64,000 nt of DNA from Aminobacter sp. HY435 (GTDB taxonomy: Bacteria; Pseudomonadota; Alphaproteobacteria; Rhizobiales; Rhizobiaceae): assembly GCF_027568395.1 (NCBI RefSeq), contig NZ_JANKZL010000005.1:62001-126000 (forward strand). Reading direction: 5' to 3'. A model generated the notes under the pieces. The model made no database searches. It was not told the origin of the DNA and saw only the letters and a list, made by a program, of their open reading frames with translations. Every line of letters starts with the position of its first letter. Within the stretch, counting starts at the first letter, position 1. Positions 1 through 9,942 of this stretch are shown here, piece after piece. Made by a program: the position numbers and the translations under genes.

Positions 1-439
1 ACTTGGCGGCGAAGCGCGCCGCCGCTTCGATCGATTCGACGCCGACATGGCGCACGCCGGTTACGATCATCCGGCCTTCGATCCCGGTCTTTGCCTTGGC
101 CCGCTCCATGCCTTCGCCAAGAGCGTCGGTATAGGCCTTTGGTGACAGCCCCGCCTTGATCGCATGGTCGGGCGAGGTGAACACTTCCGAATAGATGGCC
201 CCGTCCCGGGCGAGGCTGGTCAGGTAGTGTTCCGACAGTCTGGCGTAGTCTTCCTCGGTGCGGAACAGGTCCGCCGCGAAGTCATACGCCGCAAGGAACG
301 AGGTAAAGTCGTTCCAGACGAAAGAGCCGTTCTGAATGAACGGCGACGGGTCCTTGCCATATTTCTCGGCTTGGCGGATGACGAGTTCGGGTGCTGCCGC
401 TCCTTCGATGTGACAGTGCAACTCGGCTTTCAATGGCAT
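1..439 (-). CDS. add: Adenosine deaminase, N-terminal part (cut by window start)
   Basis: The reverse strand reads from an ATG at 439 through the window edge for 146 codons with no stop, so the C-terminus lies outside. The product would convert adenosine to inosine in the cytoplasm (purine salvage). Seen: the N-terminus [15 protein letters not shown] carries the HxHxxG-type zinc-binding signature of the metallo-dependent adenosine/AMP deaminase family, followed by YGKDPSPF and a region ending in [17 protein letters not shown]. It is divergent from ubiE with about 110 bp between the two start codons, which must hold both promoters. Family assignment is firm for the superfamily; adenosine rather than adenine deaminase is likely but rests on only the first third of the protein. 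Confidence 0.85.
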   Translation of the reverse strand, partial: MPLKAELHCHIEGAAAPELVIRQAEKYGKDPSPFIQNGSFVWNDFTSFLAAYDFAADLFRTEEDYARLSEHYLTSLARDGAIYSEVFTSPDHAIKAGLSPKAYTDALGEGMERAKAKTGIEGRMIVTGVRHVGVESIEAAARFAAK

Positions 440-549
440 TCGATATTCCTCGTCGTCTCGACTTGGGCGCGGCTGAAAACCGCGCCTCAAACAATAGCGC
501 CGGCTGGTGTGATCGGCTATGGTCCCGCCGGATTTGATTGGACAAGAAA

Positions 550-1326
550 ATGTCAGAACAACGGACGACGGCTGTCGGCGGCATGGAAACTTCATACGGT
601 TTCCGCAATGTCGGCGTGGGCGACAAGCAGGGACTGGTCAACGAGGTCTTCCACAAGGTCGCCAATCGCTACGACCTGATGAACGACCTGATGTCGGCCG
701 GCATGCACCGCGTCTGGAAGGATGGCATGGTGTCGTGGCTCAACCCGCCGCGTCGTCCCGGCTGGAAGGTGCTGGATGTTGCGGGCGGTACCGGCGACAT
801 CTCGTTTCGCATCATCGATGCTTCGCATGGCAACGCCCATGCCACCGTGCTCGACATCAATGGCTCGATGCTTGCCGTCGGCCGCGAACGTGCTGAAAAG
901 CGCGGCCTTGCCGACAAGACGGATTTTGTCGAGGCCAACGCGGAGGAACTGCCGTTTCCGGACGAAACCTTCGACGCCTATACGATCGCGTTTGGCATTC
1001 GCAACGTGCCGCGCATCGACGTGGCGCTGTCGGAAGCCTGGCGCGTGCTCAAGCCCGGCGGCAGGATCATGGTGCTGGAGTTTTCTGAAGTCGACATGCC
1101 GCTGCTCGACAAGGTCTATGAGACCTGGTCGTTCAACGCCATTCCACGCATCGGCCAGGCCGTGACGGGTGATGGCGAGCCTTATGCCTACCTGGTCGAG
1201 TCGATCAGGAAATTCCCCAACCAGCAGAACTTCGCGACCATGATCACCCGCGCCGGCTTCGACCGCGTCACCTTCCGCAACTACTCCGGCGGCATCGCTG
1301 CGCTTCACTCGGGCTGGAAGCTTTGA
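550..1326 (+). CDS. ubiE: Ubiquinone/menaquinone biosynthesis C-methyltransferase UbiE
   Basis: 258 codons, the usual length. SAM-dependent C-methyltransferase of ubiquinone synthesis, acting on the 2-polyprenyl-methoxy-benzoquinol intermediate. Seen: ubiE family pattern [16 protein letters not shown] near residues 36-52, SAM-binding motif [12 protein letters not shown] around residue 74, acidic post-motif VLDINGSML, and the late motif [13 protein letters not shown]. The reading frame is open from a TTG at 538, but the ATG at 550 gives the normal rhizobial N-terminus MSEQRT. ubiB follows after 13 nt, so the two are probably co-transcribed. Confidence 0.95.
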   Translation: MSEQRTTAVGGMETSYGFRNVGVGDKQGLVNEVFHKVANRYDLMNDLMSAGMHRVWKDGMVSWLNPPRRPGWKVLDVAGGTGDISFRIIDASHGNAHATVLDINGSMLAVGRERAEKRGLADKTDFVEANAEELPFPDETFDAYTIAFGIRNVPRIDVALSEAWRVLKPGGRIMVLEFSEVDMPLLDKVYETWSFNAIPRIGQAVTGDGEPYAYLVESIRKFPNQQNFATMITRAGFDRVTFRNYSGGIAALHSGWKL

Positions 1327-1339
1327 CGGACGGCGCGCG

Positions 1340-2914
1340 ATGAGCAGTCTCGGTGCGTCTTTCCGGCTCGCGCGCGCGGGCTGGGTGCTGGTGCGTGAAG
1401 GCGTGGTCGCGGCTTTGCCGGGCGACCAGCTGACCGGTTTGCCGAAATTCGGCTGGCGTGTTGCCAAGCTGTTTACCCGCCGCAGGGCGAGAAAAAGCGT
1501 CCGCAGCGACCGCCTTGCCAATGCCGTGGCACGCCTTGGGCCGTCCTATGTGAAGCTTGGCCAGTTCCTTGCTACGCGTCCGGACGTCGTCGGCGACGAC
1601 ATCGCGCTCGATCTGGCGCTGCTGCAGGACAGCATGGCGACCTTCCCGATGGCCGATGCCGTCACTGCCATCGAAGGCTCGCTCGGCCGCAAGGTCTCGG
1701 ACCTTTACACCAGCATAGGCGAGCCGGTGGCTGCGGCTTCCATCGCCCAGGTCCACCCGGCCGAAGTCGCGACGCCGGCAGGTCCGCGCAAGGTCGCCGT
1801 CAAGGTCATTCGCCCCGGCGTGCGTCGCCGCTTCTTCCAGGATCTGGAAAGCTACTTCCTCGCCGCCCGGCTGCAGGAACGCTACATACCCTCGAGCCGG
1901 CGCCTGCGTCCGGTCCAGGTCACCGAGACGCTGGCGCAGACCACCAAGGTCGAGATGGATTTCCGCCTCGAGGCGGCCGCCTATTCCGAACTCGGTGAAA
2001 ACACCAGGGACGATCCGGGCTTCCGCGTCCCGGCCATCGACTGGGAGCGCACCGGCCGTGACGTCCTCACCATGGAGTGGATCGACGGCATCAAGCTCAA
2101 CGACATCGAGGGCCTGCGCACCGCCAATCATGATTTGAAGGGCATTGCCGCGACGCTGGTGCAGTCGTTCCTGCGCCACACGTTGCGCGACGGCTTCTTC
2201 CATGCCGACATGCATCCGGGCAACATGTTCGTCGACAAAAAGGGCGACATCGTCGCCGTCGATCTCGGCATATCGGGCCGCCTCGGCAAGAAGGAGCGCC
2301 GCTTCCTCGCCGAGATCCTCTACGGTTTCATTACCCGCAACTACATGCGCGTCGCCGAGGTGCATTTCGAAGCCGGCTACGTGCCGCGCAAGCATGATGT
2401 CGCCGCTTTCGCCCAGGCCATCCGCGCCATCGGCGAGCCGATCCACGGCCAGCCGGCCGAGACCATCTCGATGGCCAAGCTTTTGACCCTGCTGTTCGAG
2501 GTCACCGAACTGTTCGACATGGAAACCCGGCCGGAGCTGGTGCTGCTGCAAAAGACGATGGTCGTGGTCGAAGGCGTTGCCCGCTCGCTCGATCCTGCCT
2601 TCAACATGTGGAAGACCGCCGAGCCTGTGGTCGGCAACTGGATCGCTGGCAATCTCGGGCCGCAAGGCGTGCTGATCGACGCCCGCGACGGTCTTGGCGC
2701 GCTGATGTCGCTGATGCGCCAGGCCCCCGATCTTGCCGCCCGCACCGAACGCCTGTCGCGCCAGATCGACCTCATGGCCGAGAACGGCCTGCGCTTCGAC
2801 GAGGCGACCGCGCGCGCCATCGGCAAGGCCGAGGCACGCTACAACCGCTCCGGTCGTGTGGCACTGTGGGTCATCGCGGCGGCGCTTGTGTTCCTCGCTT
2901 GGCAAATTACCTGA
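1340..2914 (+). CDS. ubiB: UbiB, atypical (ADCK/ABC1) kinase of ubiquinone biosynthesis
   Basis: 524 codons. Membrane-associated ABC1/ADCK-family ATPase required for aerobic ubiquinone synthesis. Seen: the family KxGQ signature in YVKLGQFLATRPD (about residues 70-82), the alanine-rich nucleotide loop AAASIAQVH replacing a normal P-loop, VAVKVIRPG with the invariant lysine, the catalytic loop FFHADMHPGNMFV, the metal-binding AVDLGISGRL, and a C-terminal hydrophobic helix VALWVIAAALVFLAW that would anchor it in the membrane. Starts 13 nt after ubiE. In relatives coaBC commonly follows directly; here a toxin-antitoxin pair sits between. Confidence 0.95.
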   Translation: MSSLGASFRLARAGWVLVREGVVAALPGDQLTGLPKFGWRVAKLFTRRRARKSVRSDRLANAVARLGPSYVKLGQFLATRPDVVGDDIALDLALLQDSMATFPMADAVTAIEGSLGRKVSDLYTSIGEPVAAASIAQVHPAEVATPAGPRKVAVKVIRPGVRRRFFQDLESYFLAARLQERYIPSSRRLRPVQVTETLAQTTKVEMDFRLEAAAYSELGENTRDDPGFRVPAIDWERTGRDVLTMEWIDGIKLNDIEGLRTANHDLKGIAATLVQSFLRHTLRDGFFHADMHPGNMFVDKKGDIVAVDLGISGRLGKKERRFLAEILYGFITRNYMRVAEVHFEAGYVPRKHDVAAFAQAIRAIGEPIHGQPAETISMAKLLTLLFEVTELFDMETRPELVLLQKTMVVVEGVARSLDPAFNMWKTAEPVVGNWIAGNLGPQGVLIDARDGLGALMSLMRQAPDLAARTERLSRQIDLMAENGLRFDEATARAIGKAEARYNRSGRVALWVIAAALVFLAWQIT

Positions 2915-2984
2915 CCGCTGCCTGTTGTTTGACGCAAGTGCTGTCAATGCCTACATTGCTGTCAATGACTGCATGGAGGCTGCC

Positions 2985-3260
2985 ATGGCCACTCTTACCA
3001 TTAGGAACGTGCCCGAGGGTGTGAAGCAGGCACTGCGCGTGAAGGCAGCGCAGAACGGCAATTCGCTTGAGGAAACCCTCAGGCAGCTTTTGTCGGACGA
3101 GGTGGCTGACCAGCATGCCCCGACCTCGCGCATTAGCGCCGAAGAGATCATGCGCCGAGCCGCCGAGCTCGAAGCCGACGAGCCGACAGACAGCCGCTAC
3201 AAGTATTACTCGCAAAAAGAGCTGAGCGATGCGATCAGCGGCGAGTACGAGGGGCTGTGA
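2985..3260 (+). CDS. vapB: VapB/FitA-type ribbon-helix-helix antitoxin
   Basis: 91 codons. The N-terminal half, MATLTIRNVPEGVKQALR then AAQNGNSLEETLRQLL, is the FitA/StbC-like ribbon-helix-helix fold that binds operator DNA as a dimer; the acidic C-terminal tail (AELEADEPTDSRYKYYS) is the expected toxin-neutralising arm. The ATG at 2985 is preferred over that at 2973 because GGAGG lies at 2975-2979, five bases upstream. The stop overlaps the toxin start (TGATG at 3258-3262), the usual coupling of such pairs. It probably autoregulates its own promoter in the 70 bp after ubiB. Confidence 0.85.
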   Translation: MATLTIRNVPEGVKQALRVKAAQNGNSLEETLRQLLSDEVADQHAPTSRISAEEIMRRAAELEADEPTDSRYKYYSQKELSDAISGEYEGL

Positions 3261-3661
3261 TGGTCATTGACACGTCGGCCATCGTGGCAATCGCGCGCCG
3301 CGAACCTGAAGCCCTGGCATTCAGCAGGATGCTGGAACAGACACCCAGCAAGTTGATGTCCGTTCCGACCTATCTCGAATGCGCTTTCGTTCTGGCCGGG
3401 GTTGCGCCGACGAAAGGACTTTCATTTCTGCAAGGGTTGGTTTCCGACACGCTGATCACCCTTGTTCCGTTTGGCGAGCCGGAGTTGGATGTCGCCATTG
3501 CGGCGCGGGTGAAGTTCAGCAGGGGTTCCGGACACGCCGCGAAGCTCAATTTCGGCGACTGCTTCGCCTATGCACTCGCCAAGACGCGCAGGCTGCCGCT
3601 GCTTTTCAAGGGCGACGATTTCATCCATACCGACATCGAGCCGGCGTTGAAGCCGGCGTGA
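3260..3661 (+). CDS. vapC: VapC-type PIN-domain ribonuclease toxin
   Basis: 133 codons. PIN-domain endoribonuclease, toxic when released from the upstream antitoxin. Seen: the PIN acidic residues in order, MVIDTSAIVAI (D4), SVPTYLECAFVL (Glu near residue 40), FGDCFAYALAK (Asp near 98) and LLFKGDDFIHTDIEPA. A GTG at 3257 would add one residue, but the ATG at 3260 overlapping the antitoxin TGA is the likely start. The stop is 17 nt before coaBC. Family is clear; the RNA target cannot be read from the sequence. Confidence 0.9.
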   Translation: MVIDTSAIVAIARREPEALAFSRMLEQTPSKLMSVPTYLECAFVLAGVAPTKGLSFLQGLVSDTLITLVPFGEPELDVAIAARVKFSRGSGHAAKLNFGDCFAYALAKTRRLPLLFKGDDFIHTDIEPALKPA

Positions 3662-3678
3662 CGACACGGCGGAAAAGC

Positions 3679-4896
3679 ATGATCCTCAGCGGCAAGCGCA
3701 TATTGCTCATCATCGGCGGCGGCATCGCCGCCTACAAGTCGCTCGACCTGATCCGCCGGCTGCGCGAGCGCGGCGCCTCGGTGCGGGCGGTGATGACGTC
3801 TGCCGCGCAGGAATTCGTCACCCCGCTGTCGGTCGGCGCGCTGACCGCCGATCACGTCTTTTCCGACCTCTTCGACCGCCAGGACGAACATGACATCGGC
3901 CACATCAGGTTGTCTCGCGAGGCTGATCTGATCGTCGTCGCGCCCGCTACCGCCGACCTGATGGCCAAGCTTGCCAACGGCCATGCCAACGACCTTGCCT
4001 CGACGGTGCTGCTTGCCACCGACAAGAAGGTGCTGCTGGCACCGGCGATGAACCCGAAGATGTGGTCGCACCCAGCGACCCGCCGCAACCGGGCGACACT
4101 GGAGAAGGACGGCATCCATTTCGTCGGGCCGAAGCAGGGTGAGATGGCCGAAAGCGGCGAGGCCGGCGAGGGCCGCATGGCCGAGCCGCTGGAGATCGTG
4201 GCTGCCATCGAAGCGCTGCTCGACAACAGACCGAAACCGCTTTCGGGCAAGAAGATCATCGTCACCTCGGGCCCGACGCACGAGCCCATAGACCCGGTGC
4301 GCTACATCGCCAACCGCTCGTCGGGCAAGCAGGGCCATGCGCTCGCCGCGGCTCTGGCGAAGCTCGGTGCCGACGTCCGTCTCGTTTCCGGCCCGGTCAC
4401 CATCCCCGACCCGGCCGGCGTGAAGACCGTCCATGTCGAGAGCGCGCGCGAGATGCGCGACGCCGTCGAGCAGTTGCTGCCGGCCGACGCTGCCGTCTTT
4501 GTCGCCGCTGTCGCTGACTGGCGCACCGACAATGCCGCCGGCGAAAAGATCAAGAAGGTGGCGGGCGAGGGGCCGCCTGCGCTGCAGATGGTCGAGAACC
4601 CTGACATTCTCGCTGGCGTCGGCCATCATGCCAAAAGACCGTATCTGGTCGTCGGTTTCGCTGCCGAGACCCAGAACGTTGTCAAGAACGCGCAGGCCAA
4701 GCTTGCGAAAAAGGGCGCAGATTTCATCGTCGCCAACGACGTCAGCCATGAGGGCGGCGTGATGGGCGGCGACCGCAACAGCGTCCGTATCGTCGCCAAG
4801 AGCGGCGTCGAGGAATGGCCCGATCTGTCCAAGGAAGAGGTTGCGGCCAGGCTTGCCGACCTTATTGCTGAAAAGTTGAAGACGATTACGGTCTAG
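3679..4896 (+). CDS. coaBC: Bifunctional CoaBC (phosphopantothenoylcysteine synthetase/decarboxylase)
   Basis: 405 codons. Makes 4'-phosphopantetheine for coenzyme A: the N-terminal CoaC flavoprotein decarboxylates and the C-terminal CoaB ligates cysteine. Seen: CoaC motifs GGGIAAYKS, DIGHIRLSREAD (active-site His), the substrate motif APAMNPKMW, and GRMAEP; CoaB motifs TSGPTHEPIDPVRYIAN, RSSGKQG and AAVADWR...KIKK. The ATG at 3679 gives the normal N-terminus MILSGKRILL; the open frame upstream overlaps vapC and is not used. Odd: the protein has no cysteine at all, and Ser stands where E. coli CoaC has its catalytic-loop Cys158 (AESGEAGEGRM). Confidence 0.95.
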   Translation: MILSGKRILLIIGGGIAAYKSLDLIRRLRERGASVRAVMTSAAQEFVTPLSVGALTADHVFSDLFDRQDEHDIGHIRLSREADLIVVAPATADLMAKLANGHANDLASTVLLATDKKVLLAPAMNPKMWSHPATRRNRATLEKDGIHFVGPKQGEMAESGEAGEGRMAEPLEIVAAIEALLDNRPKPLSGKKIIVTSGPTHEPIDPVRYIANRSSGKQGHALAAALAKLGADVRLVSGPVTIPDPAGVKTVHVESAREMRDAVEQLLPADAAVFVAAVADWRTDNAAGEKIKKVAGEGPPALQMVENPDILAGVGHHAKRPYLVVGFAAETQNVVKNAQAKLAKKGADFIVANDVSHEGGVMGGDRNSVRIVAKSGVEEWPDLSKEEVAARLADLIAEKLKTITV

Positions 4897-5020
4897 GCAG
4901 CTGCGTTTTCAAGCTCTCCGCAGCCGTGGATTGGTGACATAGTGTTCACCCCGATGGTGCTTGGCTGTCCCGCGCGCGCATGCGACAGGGAGGCTGCCCA
5001 CCATTGGAGTTCTCTACGAA

Positions 5021-5626
5021 ATGAAGCTTTTCTACATGCCCGGCGCCTGCTCGCTGGCTCCGCACATTGTCGCCAACGAAGTCGGCATCGACCTCGATCT
5101 CGTCAAGGTCGACGGCAAGACCAAGACCACCGAAGCGGCGCAGGATTTCCTCGCCACCAACCCCAACGGCTACGTGCCGGCGCTGGTGCTGCCCGATGGC
5201 GAACTGATGACCGAATCCTCGGTCCTGGTGCAGTATCTCGCCGACCAGAAGCCCGAGAGCGGCCTGATGCCCAAGGCCGGCGACATGGCCCGCTACCGTG
5301 TCCAGCAGTGGCTCGCCTTCGTCGCCACCGAGTTGCACAAGAGCTTCGGTGCCTTCTTCAAGCCCAATACGCCTGAGGCCACCAAGGAGATCAACCGCGA
5401 GCACCTCGCCAAGCGCCTCGCTTATGTCGACGGCAAGCTCGACGGCCGCGCCTACCTGATGGGCGACGCTTTCACCGCTGCCGACGCCTATCTCTGGACG
5501 ATCCTCGGCTGGGCCAAGCATGTCGGCATCGATCTGTCGTCCTTCGCCAACATCCAGCGTTATCTCGGCACCGTGGCCGCCCGTCCGGCGGTGCAGAAGG
5601 CGCTGCGCGCCGAAGGCCTGGCCTGA
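5021..5626 (+). CDS. Glutathione S-transferase, beta-class-like
   Basis: 201 codons. Cytosolic glutathione transferase. Seen: thioredoxin-like N-domain MKLFYMPGACSLAPHI with the Cys10 position typical of bacterial beta-class enzymes, cis-proline loop NPNGYVPAL, glutathione-contacting TESSVLVQYLAD, then an all-alpha C-domain with FTAADAYLW. The open frame extends to 4961, but residues before MKLFYMPGA have no counterpart in the family, so the ATG at 5021 is chosen. A likely intrinsic terminator follows at 5684. Substrate unknown. Confidence 0.88.
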   Translation: MKLFYMPGACSLAPHIVANEVGIDLDLVKVDGKTKTTEAAQDFLATNPNGYVPALVLPDGELMTESSVLVQYLADQKPESGLMPKAGDMARYRVQQWLAFVATELHKSFGAFFKPNTPEATKEINREHLAKRLAYVDGKLDGRAYLMGDAFTAADAYLWTILGWAKHVGIDLSSFANIQRYLGTVAARPAVQKALRAEGLA

Positions 5627-5683
5627 TCCTGCTTGAACAGTTGCCGCCGCTGTTGAACCGGCAGCTCCAGATTTGACGACAAG

Positions 5684-5720
5684 ACGGCCTCCAGGCATCC
5701 GCCCGGGGGCCGTTTTCTTT
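5684..5720 (+). terminator. Intrinsic terminator after the GST gene
   Basis: ACGGCCTCC at 5684-5692 pairs with GGGGGCCGT at 5705-5713 (nine pairs including one G-U), followed by TTTTCTTT. It sits about 60 nt after the GST stop and separates it from the kdp region. Confidence 0.75.
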
Positions 5721-5903
5721 ATGCAATTCCTATTTCTTTCCGTGCCCCGCTCTCTCGAACCTTGATGCGGTCCGGGGCCATATTCCGTTCCGAAATCCAG
5801 AGCCCGGCCAACGTCGTCAGCATGTCTGACGCCGTCGTTTGGCGCGTGGCCATGGTCTTTGTGCCCTCGGTGCAAGGTTTCAACGGAACAGGAGCCCTCG
5901 AAG

Positions 5904-5984
5904 ATGGACATCTTCGTTCTCGCCATAGGCCTAGTCTTCTTCGCTCTGTGCTTTGCCTACGTCAAAGCCTGCGACATCCTCTGA
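5904..5984 (+). CDS. 26-residue single-span membrane microprotein upstream of kdpF
   Basis: A 26-codon frame starting MDIFVLAIGLVFFALC and ending AYVKACDIL. It is one hydrophobic helix followed by a short polar tail, with an AGGAG-like site (ACAGGAGCC) about 10 bases before the ATG. It stops 11 nt before kdpF and is surely on the same transcript. KdpF itself is the next gene, so this is a second, distinct small membrane protein. I infer a role in assembly or stability of the Kdp pump; nothing in the sequence proves it. It is too short for most ORF callers. Confidence 0.6.
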   Translation: MDIFVLAIGLVFFALCFAYVKACDIL

Positions 5985-5995
5985 AGGAATGCCAA

Positions 5996-6085
5996 ATGTT
6001 GCTCGAATACATTCTCGGCGGCGCAGTGACGGTGTTCCTGCTTGCCTATCTGACCTACGCGCTCATCCGCCCCGAACGGTTCTGA
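5996..6085 (+). CDS. kdpF: KdpF, small subunit of the Kdp potassium ATPase
   Basis: 29 codons: [18 protein letters not shown], then [11 protein letters not shown]. One transmembrane helix ending in the R-P-E-(R/K)-F tail that is diagnostic of KdpF, the peptide that stabilises the KdpABC complex. GAAGGA lies just before the ATG. kdpA starts 31 nt downstream. Confidence 0.93.
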   Translation: MLLEYILGGAVTVFLLAYLTYALIRPERF

Positions 6086-6116
6086 CCGTCCAGCGCCCGC
6101 ACGGAAAGTTTCTCAA

Positions 6117-7820
6117 ATGACCATCAATGGCTGGATACAGATCGCCGCATTTTGCGCGATCATCATTCTGCTCGTGAAGCCGCTCGGCGGCTACATGACC
6201 CGCGTCTTCGGCGGCGAGCGCACGCTTTTGTCGCCCGTGCTCGGCCCCGTCGAGCGCGTGCTCTACCGGCTTGCCGGCACCAGCGAGCGCGAGGACCAGC
6301 ATTGGACCGGCTATGCCGCGGCCATGCTGTCGTTCAACATCGCAGGCTTCCTGCTGCTCTATGCGATGCAGCGGTTCCAGGGGTCGCTACCCTTCAACCC
6401 GGCGGCCATGACTGCTGTGCCGCCTGAACTGTCGTTCAACACCGCCGTCAGCTTCATGACCAACACCAACTGGCAGAACTACGGTGGCGAAAGCACCATG
6501 TCCTACCTGGTGCAGATGGCCGGGCTGACGGTGCAGAACTTCGTTTCCGCCGCCACCGGCATCGCCGTCGGCATGGCGCTGATCCGCGGCTTTGCTCGCG
6601 CCTCGGGCAAGTCGATCGGCAATTTCTGGGTCGACCTGACACGCGGCACGCTCTATGTGCTTTTGCCGCTCTGCGTGCTGCTGACGCTTGCCTATGTCTG
6701 GCTCGGCGTGCCGCAGACGATCGGCTCCTACGTCGCCGCGACCACTGTCGAAGGCGCCCAGCAGACCATCGCCGTCGGACCGGTCGCCTCGCAGCTTGCC
6801 ATCAAGATGCTCGGCACCAATGGCGGCGGCTTCTTCAACGCCAACTCGGCGCATCCGTTCGAAAATCCTGACGCCATCACCAACTTCCTCCAGATGGTCT
6901 CGATCTTCGCGCTTGGCGCGGCGCTGACCAACGTCTTCGGCCGCATGGTCGGCAACCAGCGCCAGGGCTGGGCGATCTTCGCCACCATGGGCATCCTGTT
7001 TGTCGCCGGCGTCGCCGTGACCTACTGGGCCGAGGCTGCCGGCAACCCGCTCGTCCACGCGCTCGGCATCGATGGCGGCAACATGGAGGGCAAGGAAGCC
7101 CGCTTCGGCATCGTCTTGTCGTCGCTCTTCGCCGTCGTCACCACCGCCGCATCCTGCGGCGCGGTCAACGCCATGCATGGCTCGTTCACTGCACTTGGCG
7201 GCTTGATCCCGCTCATCAACATGGAACTCGGCGAAGTCATCGTCGGCGGCGTCGGCGCCGGCTTCTACGGCATCCTGATGTTCGTCGTCATCGCCATCTT
7301 CGTCGCCGGCCTGATGGTTGGCCGCACGCCCGAATATCTCGGCAAGAAGATCGAGGCCAAGGAAATCAAGATGGCCGTTCTCGCCATCCTGTGCCTGCCG
7401 CTCGCCATGCTCGGCTTCACGGCGATCGCCGTGCTGATACCGAGTGCGGTCGCCTCGGTTGGCACGCCAGGCCCGCACGGCTTCTCGGAGATCCTCTACG
7501 CCTACACCTCGGGCGCGGCCAACAACGGCTCGGCCTTCGGCGGCCTCACCGGCAACACGCCCTGGTACAACATCACAATCGGTCTCGCCATGCTGATGGG
7601 CCGCTTCCTGGTCATTATCCCGGCACTCGCAATCGCCGGTTCGCTGGTCACCAAGAAGACGGTCCCCGCATCTGCCGGCACCTTCCCGACCGACAGTCCG
7701 CTGTTCGTCGGCCTGCTTGCCGGCGTGATCCTGATCGTCGGTGGCCTGACCTTCTTCCCGGCACTCGCCGTCGGCCCGATCGTCGAGCACCTCGCCATGA
7801 TCGTCGGCCAGACGTTCTGA
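6117..7820 (+). CDS. kdpA: KdpA, potassium-translocating subunit
   Basis: 567 codons. Channel-like subunit of the high-affinity K+ pump in the inner membrane, related to Trk/Ktr transporters. Seen: about ten hydrophobic segments and the conserved pore and loop motifs [13 protein letters not shown] (near residues 115-127), [18 protein letters not shown] (near 238-255), and [22 protein letters not shown]. Length is normal for the family. kdpB starts 37 nt later behind a GGA-containing leader. Confidence 0.97.
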   Translation: MTINGWIQIAAFCAIIILLVKPLGGYMTRVFGGERTLLSPVLGPVERVLYRLAGTSEREDQHWTGYAAAMLSFNIAGFLLLYAMQRFQGSLPFNPAAMTAVPPELSFNTAVSFMTNTNWQNYGGESTMSYLVQMAGLTVQNFVSAATGIAVGMALIRGFARASGKSIGNFWVDLTRGTLYVLLPLCVLLTLAYVWLGVPQTIGSYVAATTVEGAQQTIAVGPVASQLAIKMLGTNGGGFFNANSAHPFENPDAITNFLQMVSIFALGAALTNVFGRMVGNQRQGWAIFATMGILFVAGVAVTYWAEAAGNPLVHALGIDGGNMEGKEARFGIVLSSLFAVVTTAASCGAVNAMHGSFTALGGLIPLINMELGEVIVGGVGAGFYGILMFVVIAIFVAGLMVGRTPEYLGKKIEAKEIKMAVLAILCLPLAMLGFTAIAVLIPSAVASVGTPGPHGFSEILYAYTSGAANNGSAFGGLTGNTPWYNITIGLAMLMGRFLVIIPALAIAGSLVTKKTVPASAGTFPTDSPLFVGLLAGVILIVGGLTFFPALAVGPIVEHLAMIVGQTF

Positions 7821-7857
7821 TGCAGCGCCGCAAAACCAAAGGACTGGAGTCTCTCAC

Positions 7858-9930
7858 ATGAGTGCCCACAAATCTGCGAGCCTGCTCGACGCTCGCATCA
7901 TCCTCCCCGCCATGGGCGACGCGTTCAGGAAGCTTGACCCGCGCAGCCTGGCCAAGAACCCCGTCATGTTCGTCGTCGCCGTTGTCACGGCGCTGACATC
8001 AGTGCTGTTCGTCAAGGACCTGATATCAGGAGCGGGCGGCCTCGGCTTCTCGTTCCAGATCATCCTGTGGCTGTGGTTCACGGTGCTGTTCGCCAACTTC
8101 GCCGAGGCTGTCGCCGAAGGCCGCGGCAAGGCCCAGGCCGACTCGCTGCGCAAGGCGCGCACCGAGACCCAGGCCAAGCTGCTCGAAGGCGAAAGCCGCA
8201 CCGCCTACAAGATGGTGGCCGGCACCAGCCTGAAGGTCGGCCAGGTCGTCCTGGTCGAGGCCGGCGACATCATCCCTTCCGATGGCGAAATCATCGAGGG
8301 TGTTGCCTCGGTCAACGAAGCCGCCATCACTGGCGAATCAGCTCCCGTCATCCGCGAATCCGGCGGCGACCGCTCGGCCGTGACAGGCGGCACCCAAGTG
8401 CTGTCCGACTGGATCCGCGTCCGCATCACGGCGGCTGCCGGCTCGACCTTCCTCGACCGCATGATCTCGCTGGTCGAGGGCGCCGAACGCCAGAAGACGC
8501 CGAACGAAATCGCGCTCAACATCCTGCTTGCCGGCATGACGCTGATCTTCGTGCTCGCCGTCGCCACGATCCCGAGCTTCGCCACCTATGCCGGCGGCTA
8601 CATCCCGGTCATCGTGCTGGTCGCGCTGTTCGTCACGCTGATCCCCACCACCATCGGCGCGCTGCTCTCGGCCATCGGCATCGCCGGCATGGATCGTCTC
8701 GTGCGCTTCAACGTGCTTGCCATGTCCGGCCGCGCGGTGGAAGCCGCCGGCGACGTCGACACGCTTTTGCTCGACAAGACCGGCACCATCACGCTCGGCA
8801 ATCGCCAGGCCACCGAGTTCCGTCCGGTCAAGGGCGTCACCGAGCAGGAGCTGGCCGATGCCGCCCAGCTCGCCTCGCTCGCCGACGAAACGCCGGAAGG
8901 CCGTTCCATCGTCGTGCTGGCCAAGGATCGCTACGGCATCCGTGCCCGCGACATGGGCTCGCTGCATGCACACTTCGTGCCCTTCACCGCGCAGAGCCGG
9001 ATGAGCGGCGTCGATTTCGACGGTTCGTCCATCCGCAAGGGTGCCGTCGACTCGGTGCTCAACTACGTCAAATCAGGCGCTGCCTCGGCTTCCGGCACGC
9101 GTGTCGACGCGGAAGCGGTGCGCGGCATCCAGGCCATCTCGGACGAGATCGCCAAGCTCGGTGGCACGCCGCTGGCGGTTGTCCGCGATGCCCGCCTGCT
9201 CGGCGTCATCTACCTCAAGGACATCGTCAAGGGCGGCATCAAGGAGCGCTTCACCGAGCTGCGTCGCATGGGCATCCGCACCGTCATGATAACAGGCGAC
9301 AACCCGATGACGGCCGCTGCCATCGCTGCCGAAGCTGGCGTCGATGACTTCCTCGCCCAGGCGACGCCGGAGAACAAGCTCAGCCTGATCCGCGAGGAGC
9401 AGGCCAAGGGCAAGCTGGTCGCCATGTGCGGCGACGGCACCAACGATGCCCCGGCACTCGCCCAGGCCGACGTCGGTGTCGCCATGAACACAGGCACCGT
9501 CGCCGCCCGCGAGGCCGGCAACATGGTCGATCTCGACAGCGACCCGACCAAGCTCATCGAGATCGTCGAGATCGGCAAGCAGCTGCTGATGACCCGTGGC
9601 GCGCTGACCACGTTTTCGATCGCCAACGACATCGCCAAATATTTCGCCATCATCCCGGCGATGTTCCTGGCCTTCTATCCGCAGCTCGGCGCGCTCAACA
9701 TTATGGGGCTTTCGACCCCGCAGAGCGCCATCCTGTCGGCGATCATCTTCAACGCGCTGATCATCGTCGCGCTGATCCCGCTGTCGCTGAAAGGCGTCAA
9801 ATACCGGCCGATCGGCGCCGGCGCGCTGCTCCGCCGCAACCTGCTCGTCTACGGCCTCGGCGGCATCATCGTGCCCTTCATCGGCATCAAGGCCATCGAC
9901 ATGGCGATCAACGCCATCGGCCTCGTGTAA
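7858..9930 (+). CDS. kdpB: KdpB, P-type ATPase subunit
   Basis: 690 codons. ATP-hydrolysing subunit of Kdp. Seen in order: actuator motif [14 protein letters not shown], phosphorylation motif [13 protein letters not shown] with Asp306 as the phosphorylated residue, nucleotide-binding region with SRMSGVD and IRKGAVD, hinge motif [10 protein letters not shown], and [20 protein letters not shown]. Type IA P-ATPase of normal length. kdpC follows after 12 nt. Confidence 0.97.
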   Translation: MSAHKSASLLDARIILPAMGDAFRKLDPRSLAKNPVMFVVAVVTALTSVLFVKDLISGAGGLGFSFQIILWLWFTVLFANFAEAVAEGRGKAQADSLRKARTETQAKLLEGESRTAYKMVAGTSLKVGQVVLVEAGDIIPSDGEIIEGVASVNEAAITGESAPVIRESGGDRSAVTGGTQVLSDWIRVRITAAAGSTFLDRMISLVEGAERQKTPNEIALNILLAGMTLIFVLAVATIPSFATYAGGYIPVIVLVALFVTLIPTTIGALLSAIGIAGMDRLVRFNVLAMSGRAVEAAGDVDTLLLDKTGTITLGNRQATEFRPVKGVTEQELADAAQLASLADETPEGRSIVVLAKDRYGIRARDMGSLHAHFVPFTAQSRMSGVDFDGSSIRKGAVDSVLNYVKSGAASASGTRVDAEAVRGIQAISDEIAKLGGTPLAVVRDARLLGVIYLKDIVKGGIKERFTELRRMGIRTVMITGDNPMTAAAIAAEAGVDDFLAQATPENKLSLIREEQAKGKLVAMCGDGTNDAPALAQADVGVAMNTGTVAAREAGNMVDLDSDPTKLIEIVEIGKQLLMTRGALTTFSIANDIAKYFAIIPAMFLAFYPQLGALNIMGLSTPQSAILSAIIFNALIIVALIPLSLKGVKYRPIGAGALLRRNLLVYGLGGIIVPFIGIKAIDMAINAIGLV

Positions 9931-9942
9931 AGGACATCCATC

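Noticed and set aside
1268-2947. 559-codon minus-strand frame opposite ubiB
   Set aside because: Shadow of ubiB; low-complexity His/Asp/Gly-rich translation typical of antisense reading of GC-rich genes.
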